From Bradyrhizobium canariense (GTDB lineage Bacteria > Pseudomonadota > Alphaproteobacteria > Rhizobiales > Xanthobacteraceae), in NCBI RefSeq assembly GCF_019402665.1, contig NZ_VSST01000015.1:267951-331950 (forward strand): DNA of 64,000 bases, read 5' to 3'. Under the pieces are notes generated by a model, which was not told the DNA's origin, made no database searches, and saw only the letters and a list, made by a program, of their open reading frames with translations. This document shows positions 55,101 through 62,883 of this stretch, piece after piece (within the stretch, counting starts at the first letter, position 1; the number at the start of each line of letters is the position of its first letter). The translations under genes and the position numbers were made by a program.

Positions 55101-56749
55101 GTCCACTTGTTGACACCGCCGCCACCGATAGCTTCCCGAACATCACGGGAACGCTGGTCGGGACCGACGCCGACCATGGCGAGACGGCAACGTTGCACTA
55201 CGCGGTGATGGATGGAGCGAACGCGGTCACGACGGTCGCCGGTCATTACGGTTCGCTGACGGTGGATGCCGTCGGCAGCTACAGCTACGTTCCGGATGCT
55301 GCGGCGATCAACGCGCTGTCGGCAGGCCCTTACTCGGACGTCTTCACGATTCAGACCAAGGACGCGCAGGGTGCTGTCGGCACGGCGTCATTCACGGTCG
55401 CCGTCACCGGCGCCAACGACACGCCGGTGTTGTCCAATGGCAGCATCGGGAAACTCACCGACACGGCCGCAGCGGATAGTTTCTCCGACCTCACGGGACA
55501 GGTGGTCGGGACCGACGTCGACACCGGCGACACGCTGAGCTATGCCCTGCTTGACGCAGGTCACCAGGCCGTCGCGACGGTCACGGGTCATTATGGCGCG
55601 CTGACGCTCAATAGCAACGGCAGCTATAGCTACGTTCCCGACGCTGCGTCGATCAACGCCCTGCCGGGAGGCTCCTATTCGGATAGTTTCACGGTCAAGG
55701 TCACCGACGCGCATGGCGCTGCCACCACCGCGACATACACGGTGGACCTGACGGGCGCCAACGACACGCCGAAGCTGTCCGATCTCAACATCGGCTCGCT
55801 CACGGACACGGCTGCGACTGACAGTTTCGCCAATCTCACCGGCAAGCTGGTCGGGACCGATGCTGACAGTGGCGAGACGGGGTCGCTGACCTATGCCGTG
55901 CTTGATGCGACGCATCATGCGGCTGCAACGGTCGCAGGCCACTACGGCTCGCTAACGGTGAACGCGAACGGCAACTACAGCTACGTTCCGGATGCAACCG
56001 CCATCAACGCACTGCCGCAGGGATCCTATTCGGATACGTTCACGGTACAGACGACGGACGTTCATGGGGCCGCGGGCACGGCGACACTGACAGTCGGCGT
56101 GACCGGCGCGAATGACACGCCGATGTTCGATCTCGATCACGTGAGTGTTAGGCAAGACGACGACGAGCAGGTGATCGTCCATGGCCTTTCGTTGGTCGAC
56201 CCGGACGCTGCTCCGAATGAGATATTCACGCTGGCTGCCACGACTGAGGCTGCCGGCAGCAATGCGAGCCCGTCGTCGCGCTCCGGTCTATTTGCAAACA
56301 TCAATGGGAGCCTGAATACCGTTATCTACAATGAAGGCAGCGCAGAGCCGCCCACGGACAAGATCACGCTCACCGTGACCGACGGGCACGGGGCGAGCGA
56401 TACCATTCACTTGATTTTCAACCTTCCTGAAAGTGCGAACGACCACGCGCGGATCACCGGCACGACCGGCAAAGATCTGTTCATCGGAACCGGCTATCAG
56501 GATCAGTTCGTGTTCGCGGCCGACTCGAACCGCGATATGATCGTGAATTTCACGCCGGGTCAGGACCACATCGATCTCTCGGCAGTTGTGACGACCTCCA
56601 ATCTTTCCGCCTGGATGGCCCAGCATGTGGCCGGGTCACCTACCAATTCGGCGGACACCCTGATCACGATCGACGCGGCAGACACGATCGTCCTGAAGGG
56701 CGTCACCGCGGCCCATCTCCATGCGAGCGACTTCATCGTCCACGCCTGA
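49199..56749 (+). CDS. Giant FecR / VCBS / beta-helix secreted adhesin (RTX-like)
   Basis: About 2516 residues, secreted surface protein. A FecR-type domain (~121-240) has VTKLSGSATAVRNGVSVILN and a VDTPVATMGIRGTAV segment. Two VCBS/cadherin-like domains follow (~385-680), then a long beta-helix region (~690-1800) of repeats such as NTGTLKIAG and GGQTLTLSGTEISGG, containing a perfect 113-residue (339-bp) tandem duplication. Then three or four VCBS domains (~1815-2310, VTGANDTP junctions) and a type I secretion-type C-terminus (GTTGKDLFIGTGYQDQFVF). No ATG lies between the in-frame stop at 49181 and the frame; start is TTG 49199, GTG 49202 or TTG 49214 (uncertain). No type I exporter is in the window. 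Confidence 0.85.
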   Translation: MVPGLNYAGKFDAAISLDGLGSRSPADGHVDSFTAKAHGHVPDGAFVVPDPNLIFNGDFKRAGLDLVLSHDGHDFVVHDYFRGDKRAAIASPDGAHLTGDVVNALTGHVQYAQAASGIAAAQVIGHVTKLSGSATAVRNGVSVILNNGDNVEKGDVVSTGGDSTLGITFIDGTVFGLSSNARMVLNEMVYDPNGSNNSSLLSLVAGTITFVAGETAKHGDMKVDTPVATMGIRGTAVLSQINFVVPAGGGDPQPQASFQVLVEPNGTTGSYILFDKVTLLPIATVNQAGQMIQISGGNVSISNALMSPDIQKLITDVFTLKFTDNNSNTKLTQNFTDSITQTGNIVVIKTDTGATATATFTNLTQPGAQDSGHDPSSSTRIPGPPDARSLDLNGNVQKAFALTERADTTGDTTHSDTISGLITFVDQNLGDRPTVSIDLGDAPNYLYKNAGQQDVTSALSALQKQDIAATQTQISVAAAGGNNNNGSAVWTYTIPDHVFDFLAAGETLTLTYKVRVNNNFSVNPETSPIDITITITGTNDKPVITTSVPVIIFEGGTSKPGGPLTSEVPTSGTLTFTDVDLTDAHTVAVKLTSATLPDGSVPPGPLAAFQSAMSVAIAAGADSTGDGTGAINWSLADLPVYLADFIPKGEVLTLVYTVTLKDAQGATSQQTITVTITGTDAPAVVWIATDKPGAPSGGFWKDAANWATGTVPTINDDVIVITDQLHGLTPSYPVTIDTAAYAKSITMNDYDTAVGHKAPEVINKSALTIAGEISLKADSKLTNFAASTISVGGKAEFLDSSVLTNAGYLTLAAGGDFAGGTTIANSGTIELSGGTLKTLAAINNAGGTLKADAGTTLIVDTATISGGTVTIAGTLELDGSSVLKNGTLNNSGAVNVKGTAEFAHETVSNTSGGTIKVLANGWLTIDQGATVTNTGNVTIDAAGKLTVNGATISGGTINGLGTIDVTGASTIDGGATLSTAIVIADAKLTLDGITVSGSTITDNAGIELDNTVKLQDGASIQDGAVANTGTLKIAGAAMLFNDVVTNTGTVSVDGGQTLTLSGTEISGGAVNGAGIIDVIVASKIDGGATLSTAAVTADAKLTLDGITVSGSTITDNAGIELDNTVKLQDGAGIQGGAVANIGTLKIAGAATLLNDIVTNTGTVTVDGGQTLTLSSTEISGGAVNGVGTIDVIGSSKIDQSATLSTAAVTVESGVILTLDDVTVAGTAIANHGTVKVDASSKLTLNGASLTGGALIVSGTLNSTGTTAITDANISNNYLIEATLGALTLLATTSASSIANDGILRANGAELDINGEAVTNTGTLAAIDHGTLKLIGMKATNTGSGTVSVESGSTLDLQGATIDGGTVTIAGMLESTGTSAIDNADITNTGTITVTSGTLTIDPATLHTITNHNLIQANGGVLGVSGEDISNTADLEAINYGTLKLTNLTVSNSGTGAITVDGHSKLYLTDVSINGGSLSNAGNLYSAGVDTVTGSVTNTGIIEVQSGTLDLAGGIAGSGKVIVDVGATLEFSGATGSIHIVNSGSIVGTGGNAAIHIQQDTTGSVIDNSGTIGPAAALSVTSATDAIVETDGSLTINNTGHINGNVSVATATFNNELGGTWTVAGTSVFGNASTIVNDGVIDLLNGASISLSGPGLVNHNHIDSWGTASISGTIANTGTIEVHGELSLFGSLTGTGSVTVDAGALLKLEGTVAQTIALHGNGAALEIDTDTFGGSIADLSVNDTIELSTIQWGPGTSAVYVPNAVDPASGGMLTVTGNDGKTIDLTLVGDYRNAHFAGSDDGGHTLITMHAIDDAPAFDMVNASLTANFSERESTTGSGDSDPLPAATGSIHFTDIDLTDRPIATVAVTDQAVTWLDGGTDLTASLTDDETAALKAALIYGQTGKNNGTVNWSYSIVDGALDFLAKDQTAKVDSTITLTDDYGKIHTAEVSVTITGKNDIPTLAAVTTGPLVDTAATDSFPNITGTLVGTDADHGETATLHYAVMDGANAVTTVAGHYGSLTVDAVGSYSYVPDAAAINALSAGPYSDVFTIQTKDAQGAVGTASFTVAVTGANDTPVLSNGSIGKLTDTAAADSFSDLTGQVVGTDVDTGDTLSYALLDAGHQAVATVTGHYGALTLNSNGSYSYVPDAASINALPGGSYSDSFTVKVTDAHGAATTATYTVDLTGANDTPKLSDLNIGSLTDTAATDSFANLTGKLVGTDADSGETGSLTYAVLDATHHAAATVAGHYGSLTVNANGNYSYVPDATAINALPQGSYSDTFTVQTTDVHGAAGTATLTVGVTGANDTPMFDLDHVSVRQDDDEQVIVHGLSLVDPDAAPNEIFTLAATTEAAGSNASPSSRSGLFANINGSLNTVIYNEGSAEPPTDKITLTVTDGHGASDTIHLIFNLPESANDHARITGTTGKDLFIGTGYQDQFVFAADSNRDMIVNFTPGQDHIDLSAVVTTSNLSAWMAQHVAGSPTNSADTLITIDAADTIVLKGVTAAHLHASDFIVHA
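52109..52786 (+). repeat. Two tandem 339-bp repeats in the adhesin gene
   Basis: Units at 52109-52447 and 52448-52786 are highly similar in DNA, each coding a 113-residue beta-helix segment that begins IDGGATLST and includes LDGITVSGSTITDNAGIELD. A third, diverged, unit starts at 52787. The low divergence at synonymous positions points to recent duplication or gene conversion, so copy number may vary among strains. Confidence 0.9.
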
Positions 56750-56811
56750 TGACCGCTTGGGTGCCAAGCCGCCGGCTGCCATTGCCCGTGAAAGCGTGAT
56801 ATTCAACCGCC

Positions 56812-59043
56812 ATGAAACGTCTCAAAATCCTGCGGCGGTGGTTTGCGCGGAAGTTGGGGTTTGCGCGGCTGATGTGCCTTGCGCTGCTGGTCGTGTTTGC
56901 CGGCGCTCGCCTGTGGGATCCGCCGCCGATCCAGGAACTGCGGCTGCGCACCTTCGACATGTTTCAGTTGATCGATCCGCGCCACAAGGCGGCGCGGCCG
57001 GTCACGATCGTCGACATCGACGACAAGAGCCTCGCCAAGCTCGGCCAATGGCCGTGGCCGCGGACGCGGATCGCCGACATGATACAGAACCTTACCAGCA
57101 ACGGCGCGGTCGCAATCGGCTTCGACGTCGTGTTCTCGGAGGCCGACCGGCTCAATCCGGATCTGGTCGCGAGCCACATGCGCTACCTCGACGATGCCAC
57201 CCGCGCCAAGTTGCGCGAGCTGCCGAGCAACGACCAGATCCTTGCCGAAGCGATCAAGCGCTCGCGCGTGGTGCTGGGCGAGACGGGGCTTCCAGCAGTC
57301 TTGTCCGAACTCGACAAGTCACTTCCATTCACCGGCGTAGCGACGCTCGGGGAGGACGGGTCTGAACGCTTCATGTTCGACTTCCCGGGCTTGTTGCGCA
57401 ACGTGCCTGTGATCGAGAAGGTCGCGGCCGGACGCGGCCTGTTCTCGATCAGACCCGAGCGCGATGGCCTGATCCGCCGCGTGCCGATGATCCTGCGGGC
57501 GCAGGACAACATCATGCCCTCGCTGAGCCTGGAGATGCTGCGCGTCGCCACCGGCACGCCGACGCTGCTGATCAGGACCGACAAGAGCGGTATCCGCACG
57601 ATCCGCCTCAAGGGCCTGGAGATCCCGACCGACAAGAACGGCCAGCTGTGGATGCATTACGCCCGCCCGGACCCCTCGATCTACGTCTCTGCGGCCGATG
57701 TGCTCGACAATAGCGTGTCGCCCGGCAAGATCGCCGGCAAGCTGGTCCTGATCGGCACCTCCGCGGGCGGGTTGAACGACCTCAAGACCACGCCGGTGTC
57801 CTCGACCATGCCCGGCGTCGAGATCCACGCCCAGGTGCTGGAGAGTGTGCTGAGCGGCGCGGTGATCTCCCAGCCCGGCTATGCGCTCGTTGTCGAGCTG
57901 CTCGCCGCGCTCGTCATCGGCTTGCTCGTCATCATCTTCACGCCGAACCTCGGACCGGTCCGCCTCGTACTTGCCGGCGCGACCTTCGCCGCGATCCTGA
58001 TCGGAGTGTCCTGGTTCTACTATGCCCAGCGCCGCTATCTCATCGACTTCACCTATCCGCTGCTCTCGACCACCGCGATCTATCTGACGCTGATCTTCGC
58101 GAGCTTCGTGCGCGAGCAGCGGCAGCGCGTGCAGATCCGCGGCATGTTCGCGCAATACATGTCGCCGGTGCTGGTCGAGCAACTCGCGCAGTCACCGGAA
58201 AAGCTCGTCCTCGGCGGCGAGGAGCGCGAAATGACGATCATGTTCTCCGACGTGCGCGGCTTCACCACCATATCGGAAACCTACAAGCACGATCCGCAGG
58301 GCCTGATCGCGCTGATGAACCGCTTCCTGACCCCTCTGACCGACGTGATCATCGATCAGAAGGGCTATATCGACAAATATATGGGCGACGCCATCATGGC
58401 GTTCTGGAACGCGCCGCTCGACGATGCCGAGCACGAGGTCAACGCCTGTGAGGCCGCGATCCAGATGCTGGAGCGGATCGACGCGGTGAACAAGGACCGC
58501 GAACAGGAAGCCACGGATGGCGGCCACGTCTACATCCCGCTCAATGTCGGTATCGGCCTCAACACCGGCATCGGCGTCGTCGGCAACATGGGCTCCGACC
58601 TGAAGAAGAACTATTCGGTGCTCGGCGACAGCGTGAACCTGGCCTCGCGCCTGGAAGGCCAGTCGAAGGAGTACGGCTTTCCCATCATCGTCGGCTCGAG
58701 GACGGCGCTCGCCGCCAAGGACAAGTTCGCGATCCTCGAGCTCGACTTCATCATGGTCAAGGGCAAGACCGAGCCCGAAGTGATCTACGCCATCGCCGGC
58801 CGCGAGGACGTGATGCATTCCGGCGCCTTCCAGCGCCTGCGCAACGTCACCATCGAAATGCTGGCCTGCTATCGCGGCCGCGACTGGCAGGGCGCGCTGG
58901 ACGCCATCGAACGCGGGCGCAGGAGCGAGGATGCCGACACGCTGGAAAAGCTGTTCAAGCTCTATGAAGTGCGTATCAAGGAATTCCAGGTGAATCCGCC
59001 GGCGGAGGGGTGGACCGGGGCCTATGCACTGCTGACGAAGTAG
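56812..59043 (+). CDS. CHASE2-domain class III adenylate/guanylate cyclase
   Basis: 743-residue inner-membrane signalling enzyme. One N-terminal helix (~18-35), an extracytoplasmic CHASE2 sensor (~45-340, IVDIDDKSLAKLGQWPWPRT, GFDVVFSEADR), three helices (~355-440), then a class III cyclase domain. Metal-binding Asp480 (FSDVRGFTTIS) and Asp526 (KYMGDAIMAFW) are intact, as is YSVLGDSVNLASRLEGQSK. It makes cAMP (or cGMP) in response to an envelope signal. It follows the adhesin by 62 bp on the same strand, probably in one transcript. FecR-domain proteins next to CHASE2 cyclases recur in bacteria (from memory). Confidence 0.92.
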   Translation: MKRLKILRRWFARKLGFARLMCLALLVVFAGARLWDPPPIQELRLRTFDMFQLIDPRHKAARPVTIVDIDDKSLAKLGQWPWPRTRIADMIQNLTSNGAVAIGFDVVFSEADRLNPDLVASHMRYLDDATRAKLRELPSNDQILAEAIKRSRVVLGETGLPAVLSELDKSLPFTGVATLGEDGSERFMFDFPGLLRNVPVIEKVAAGRGLFSIRPERDGLIRRVPMILRAQDNIMPSLSLEMLRVATGTPTLLIRTDKSGIRTIRLKGLEIPTDKNGQLWMHYARPDPSIYVSAADVLDNSVSPGKIAGKLVLIGTSAGGLNDLKTTPVSSTMPGVEIHAQVLESVLSGAVISQPGYALVVELLAALVIGLLVIIFTPNLGPVRLVLAGATFAAILIGVSWFYYAQRRYLIDFTYPLLSTTAIYLTLIFASFVREQRQRVQIRGMFAQYMSPVLVEQLAQSPEKLVLGGEEREMTIMFSDVRGFTTISETYKHDPQGLIALMNRFLTPLTDVIIDQKGYIDKYMGDAIMAFWNAPLDDAEHEVNACEAAIQMLERIDAVNKDREQEATDGGHVYIPLNVGIGLNTGIGVVGNMGSDLKKNYSVLGDSVNLASRLEGQSKEYGFPIIVGSRTALAAKDKFAILELDFIMVKGKTEPEVIYAIAGREDVMHSGAFQRLRNVTIEMLACYRGRDWQGALDAIERGRRSEDADTLEKLFKLYEVRIKEFQVNPPAEGWTGAYALLTK

Positions 59044-59083
59044 GGGGCAGATGTGCGGTTTTGAAGCTAACCACACACTCGCT

Positions 59084-59206
59084 GTCGTCCCGGCGAACGC
59101 CAGAACCCATTACCCCAGGGAGAAGTTGTTACGGCGAGCGGCCAACCACCAATCTTCGGCAAACGAAATTCGGTGGTTATGGGTCCTGGCTTTCGCCAGG
59201 ACGACG
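59084..59206. repeat. Inverted-end intergenic repeat (GTCGTCCCGG type)
   Basis: GTCGTCCCGGCGAACGCCAG (59084-59103) is mirrored by CTGGCTTTCGCCAGGACGAC (59186-59205) with ...ACCCAT/ATGGGT inside. A Bradyrhizobiaceae-type palindromic element. It lies between the cyclase stop (59043) and the convergent binding protein stop (59228), so it may terminate both. Confidence 0.8.
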
Positions 59207-59227
59207 GCAGAGGGTTGAGCTGTCGCC

Positions 59228-60823
59228 TCACTCCGCCCCGATCGTCGTCAGGTCCTGGAACCAGTGCTGCGCCTGGACGAACTGCTTGACCTTGGGCGAC
59301 AGCGCATGCGGGTTGGTGTCGTGCACCACCCACACCAGCGTGGCGTCGTCGACGATCAGCGCGTGCGCCTGCGCCAGCAGCTCGTCCTGCTTGGTGCTGT
59401 CGAAAGTCTGCTTGGCCTCGTCGATCAGCGCGTCGACCTTCGGGTTCTTGTAGCCGCCCCAGTTGACGCCGACCGGCGCGATCTGGCTCGAATGGAAGAA
59501 GCGGACGATGGCGTAGAGCGGGTCGGAGGTGACGTAGGCGATGTTGTTGGCGGTGATGCCGGCGTTCATCTCGTCGGCCGCGCCCTTGCGCCAGTGCGTA
59601 TAGAGTGTCTCGAGCTCGACGACCTTGAAATCGATGTCGATCCCGATCTCCTTGAAGCTCTGCTGCAAAAATTCATTCATCGGCAGCGACAGCATCTGGC
59701 CGGTGCCGCCCTGTGCGATGATGAAGGTCGCCTTCAGCGGCTTCGCCTTGGAGTAGCCGGCTTCCTCGACCAGCTTCTTCGCCGCGGCGACATCGTATTT
59801 CAGCTCGAAGCTCGGCTTGCCGAACCACGGGCTCGACGGATCGACCTGTCCCTTGGCGGGTTTCGCAAGGCCATTCATCAGGCCGACCACGGCCTCACGA
59901 TCGATCGCGAGGTTCAGCGCCTTGCGCAGGCGGATGTCGGTCCAGGGCGAGCCCGGCAGCACGCTCAGATGATAATTCCAGACATGCGGCGTGACGTTAT
60001 CGACGAGCTTCATGCCGGCGGCCTTGAGCTGCGGCACGGCATCCGGCGCCGGCGTTTCGATCAGATCGACTTGCCCGGCCAGCAGCGCATTGGTGCGCGT
60101 CAGCGCTTCCGGCATCGGCACCAGCACGAGCTTGTCGACCTTGGGAATACGCTTCTTGTTCCAGTAATCCGGATTCTTCGTGAGCTCGGCGAGCTCGCGC
60201 GGCACCAGTTTGGTCAATTTGAACGGGCCGGTCCCCGAAGGCTGGCTCGCGAACTTGTCCCAGTCCTTGCCGAGCTTCTCGTATTGCGTCGGGCTCGACA
60301 CCAGGAACCACAGCATCTGATAGGGAAAGAAGGAATCGACCGTCTTGGTGGTGATCTCCACCGTGGAGTCGTCGATCTTGGCGTAGCTCGCGACCGAGGG
60401 CAGGCGGGTCTTGACCTGGGCGCTCTGGCGCTTGTCGAATTGTGGCGCCTTGTCGTTGAGCACCTTGTCCAGATTCCAGATCACGGCGTCGGCGGTGAAC
60501 TCGCTGCCGTCGTGAAACTTCACGCCCTTACGCAAGGTGAAGCGCCATTTGGTCTTGTCGGTATCGTCGACCTTCCATTCGGTGGCGAGCCCCGGCACCA
60601 GTTTGCCGGGTCGATCGGCGACGTCCATCTCCCAGGCCACGAGCGGATCGTAGATGGTGTAGGCCGTGAACTGATAGGCGCCGGCGCCGCGATCGGGCTG
60701 GCCGGTGGTCAGCGGGATGTCCGCCATCGAAATGCCGTAGCGCAGCACCGTTTCGGCGCCCGCCGGAATCGCGGACAACGCCAGTGCAAGCACGGCGAAA
60801 CAGGTCGATAGTCGGATACGCAT
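59228..60823 (-). CDS. Peptide ABC transporter substrate-binding protein, copy 1
   Basis: 531-residue periplasmic SBP family 5 protein. The signal peptide ends near AGA (residues 1-23). Fold markers: LVPGLATEWKVDDTDKTKWR, LRKGVKFHDGSEFTADAVIW, GTGPFKLTK, LRKALNLAIDREAV. The ATG at 60823 has GGAG upstream; a longer start at 60874 is rejected. It is divergent from, and clearly paralogous to, the gene at 61034-62692. No permease follows it, so it may share the LivH-type permease downstream of copy 2, or act alone. Confidence 0.92.
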   Translation of the reverse strand: MRIRLSTCFAVLALALSAIPAGAETVLRYGISMADIPLTTGQPDRGAGAYQFTAYTIYDPLVAWEMDVADRPGKLVPGLATEWKVDDTDKTKWRFTLRKGVKFHDGSEFTADAVIWNLDKVLNDKAPQFDKRQSAQVKTRLPSVASYAKIDDSTVEITTKTVDSFFPYQMLWFLVSSPTQYEKLGKDWDKFASQPSGTGPFKLTKLVPRELAELTKNPDYWNKKRIPKVDKLVLVPMPEALTRTNALLAGQVDLIETPAPDAVPQLKAAGMKLVDNVTPHVWNYHLSVLPGSPWTDIRLRKALNLAIDREAVVGLMNGLAKPAKGQVDPSSPWFGKPSFELKYDVAAAKKLVEEAGYSKAKPLKATFIIAQGGTGQMLSLPMNEFLQQSFKEIGIDIDFKVVELETLYTHWRKGAADEMNAGITANNIAYVTSDPLYAIVRFFHSSQIAPVGVNWGGYKNPKVDALIDEAKQTFDSTKQDELLAQAHALIVDDATLVWVVHDTNPHALSPKVKQFVQAQHWFQDLTTIGAE

Positions 60824-60969
60824 GGCCAAAGCTCCAAGGAAGACTTCAAGGGAGAATTGGAGCCAAACCTGCAATCTTGATGCCAGAATAGGCAGCGAGG
60901 TGCTTTCGCCGACGTGTCATCACAAGGACTTGTCGTCGCAGGGGCAATTTGCAGAATAAGTTTCCCCAT

Positions 60970-60986
60970 TGGCATAGGCATTGCAT
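60970..60986 (+). promoter_or_regulatory. Candidate sigma-54 promoter for binding protein copy 2
   Basis: TGGCATAGGCATTGCAT has GG and GC exactly 10 bases apart and matches most of the -24/-12 consensus (TGGCAC-N5-TTGCA). It lies about 50 bp upstream of the ATG at 61034. A match by eye only; nitrogen control of peptide uptake would fit. Confidence 0.45.
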
Positions 60987-61033
60987 ACGATTGCATCAAA
61001 ATTAGTCATCGAAGCCGGAAAAGGATTGAGGCA

Positions 61034-62692
61034 ATGCTGATCAACAAAAACAAGACCCGCGCGGCGCTGATCGCGTTGCTGGCGCTCAGTAGCGCGGCTG
61101 CGTGGCCGCGCGTCGCCAGTGCCGAAACCGTGCTGCGCATCGCCATGACGGCTGCCGATATTCCGCGCACGCTGGGCCAGCCCGATCAGGGTTTTGAAGG
61201 CAACCGCTTCACCGGCCTCACCATGTATGACGCGCTCACCGCCTGGGACCTGTCCTCGGCCGACAAGGCGAGCGTGGTGATCCCCGGCCTTGCCACCGAG
61301 TGGAAGGTCGACGATGCCGACAAGACCAAATGGACATTCAAGCTGCGCCCCGGCGTGACCTTCCATGACGGCTCGCCGTTCAATGCGGACGCCGTGGTGT
61401 GGAACGTCGAGAAGGTGCTGAAGCAGGACGCGCCGCAATTCGACGCCAGCCAGGTCGGCGTCACGGCCTCGCGGATGCCGACGCTGGCGTCCGCGAAGAA
61501 GATCGACGACATGACGGTCGAGCTCACCACCAAGGAGCCCGATAGCTTCCTGCCGATCAACCTCACCAATCTCTTCATGGCGAGCCCGGCGAAGTGGCAG
61601 CATTTCTACGAGAAGGCGGAAGGCGCTGACGCCAAGGCCAAGTCGCAGGCCGCATGGACCGCGTTTGCCAAGGACGCCGCGGGCACCGGCCCGTGGAAGA
61701 TGGCCGCGTTCACCCCGCGCGAGCGGCTGGAGCTGGTCAAGAATGCGAGCTACTGGAACAAGGACCGCGTGCCCAAGGTCGACAAGATGGTGCTGTTGCC
61801 GATGCCGGAGGCGAACGCGCGCACCGCGGCGCTGCTCTCCGGGCAGGTCGATTGGGTCGAGGCACCGGCGCCGGACGCTTTGCCCGAGCTCAAGCAGCGC
61901 GGCTTCAAGCTCTACGCCAACGAGCAGCCGCACGTCTGGCCGTGGCAGTTCTCGCGCGTCGAGGGCTCGCCCTGGAACGACATCCGCGTGCGTAAGGCAG
62001 CAAACCTCTGCGTCGATCGCGAAGGACTCAAGGACGGCCTGCTCGCGGGGCTGATGGTGCCCGCGACCGGCACCTTTGAGCCCGGCCATCCCTGGCGCGG
62101 CAAGCCGACCTTCGAGATCAAGTATGACAAGGCGGCTGCGCAGAAGCTGATGCAGGAGGCCGGTTTCGGCCCGAGCAAGAAGCTGACGGTGAAGACCCAG
62201 ACCTCTGCCTCCGGCTCGGGCCAGATGCAGCCGCTGCCGATGAACGAATATCTCCAGCAGGCGCTGGCCGAATGCTATTTCGACGTGCAGCTCGACGTCA
62301 TCGAGTGGAATACGCTGTTCACCAATTGGCGCCGCGGCGCCAAGGATCCCAGCGCCAACGGCTCGAACGCGACCAACGTCACCTACGCGGCGATGGATCC
62401 GTTCTTCGCGCTGGTGCGCTTCCTGCAATCGGGCATGGCTCCGCCGGTCTCGAACAATTGGGGTTTCATCAACAATCCCAATTTCGACGAGCTGGTGAAG
62501 AAGGCGCGGCAAACCTTCGATCCCGCCGCGCGTGACGCGGCGCTCGCCGAACTGCACGCGGCCTCCGTCGATGACGCAGCCTTCCTCTACGTCGCCCACG
62601 ACGTTGGCCCCCGTGCCATCAGCCCGAAGGTGACAGGCATCGTGCAGCCAAAGAGCTGGTTCATCGACTTCTCGCTGGTGTCGATGCAGTAA
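61034..62692 (+). CDS. Peptide ABC transporter substrate-binding protein, copy 2
   Basis: 552-residue periplasmic SBP family 5 protein with a signal peptide (residues 1-30). Markers shared with copy 1: ETVLRIAMTAADIPRTLGQP, PGLATEWKVDDADKTKW, LRPGVTFHDGSPFNADAVVW, RVPKVDKMVLLPMPEA. The start at 61034 follows AAAGGATTGAGGCA. A palindromic repeat and then a DppB-like permease gene follow, so the importer is copy 2 - permease - (interrupted second permease). Confidence 0.93.
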   Translation: MLINKNKTRAALIALLALSSAAAWPRVASAETVLRIAMTAADIPRTLGQPDQGFEGNRFTGLTMYDALTAWDLSSADKASVVIPGLATEWKVDDADKTKWTFKLRPGVTFHDGSPFNADAVVWNVEKVLKQDAPQFDASQVGVTASRMPTLASAKKIDDMTVELTTKEPDSFLPINLTNLFMASPAKWQHFYEKAEGADAKAKSQAAWTAFAKDAAGTGPWKMAAFTPRERLELVKNASYWNKDRVPKVDKMVLLPMPEANARTAALLSGQVDWVEAPAPDALPELKQRGFKLYANEQPHVWPWQFSRVEGSPWNDIRVRKAANLCVDREGLKDGLLAGLMVPATGTFEPGHPWRGKPTFEIKYDKAAAQKLMQEAGFGPSKKLTVKTQTSASGSGQMQPLPMNEYLQQALAECYFDVQLDVIEWNTLFTNWRRGAKDPSANGSNATNVTYAAMDPFFALVRFLQSGMAPPVSNNWGFINNPNFDELVKKARQTFDPAARDAALAELHAASVDDAAFLYVAHDVGPRAISPKVTGIVQPKSWFIDFSLVSMQ

Positions 62693-62712
62693 TTCTCTCA
62701 GCTTGCTCAGTG

Positions 62713-62870
62713 CACCCTCTCCCCTTGTGGGAGAGGGTGGCTTCGCAAAGCGAAGCCGGGTGAGGGGTCTCTCTCCGCGAGTGACCATCTCTCATTAGGA
62801 ATAGCTGTACTCGCGGAAACAACCCCTCATCCGGCGCTCCGCGCCACCTTCTCCCGCAAGGGGAGAAGGA
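62713..62870. repeat. C/G-rich intergenic repeat between SBP and permease
   Basis: CACCCTCTCCCC (62713-62724) and GGGAGAGGGTG (62729-62739) form the first hairpin. A second arm ends CTTCTCCCGCAAGGGGAGAAGG (62849-62870). It occupies the 191-bp gap before the permease and supplies part of its ribosome site (AAGGAAGAAAG). It may moderate read-through from the binding-protein gene. Confidence 0.75.
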
Positions 62871-62883
62871 AGAAAGAACTGCA

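Noticed and set aside
60920..62788. 622-codon minus-strand frame across binding protein copy 2
   Set aside because: Antisense to a full-length SBP family 5 gene with a signal peptide.
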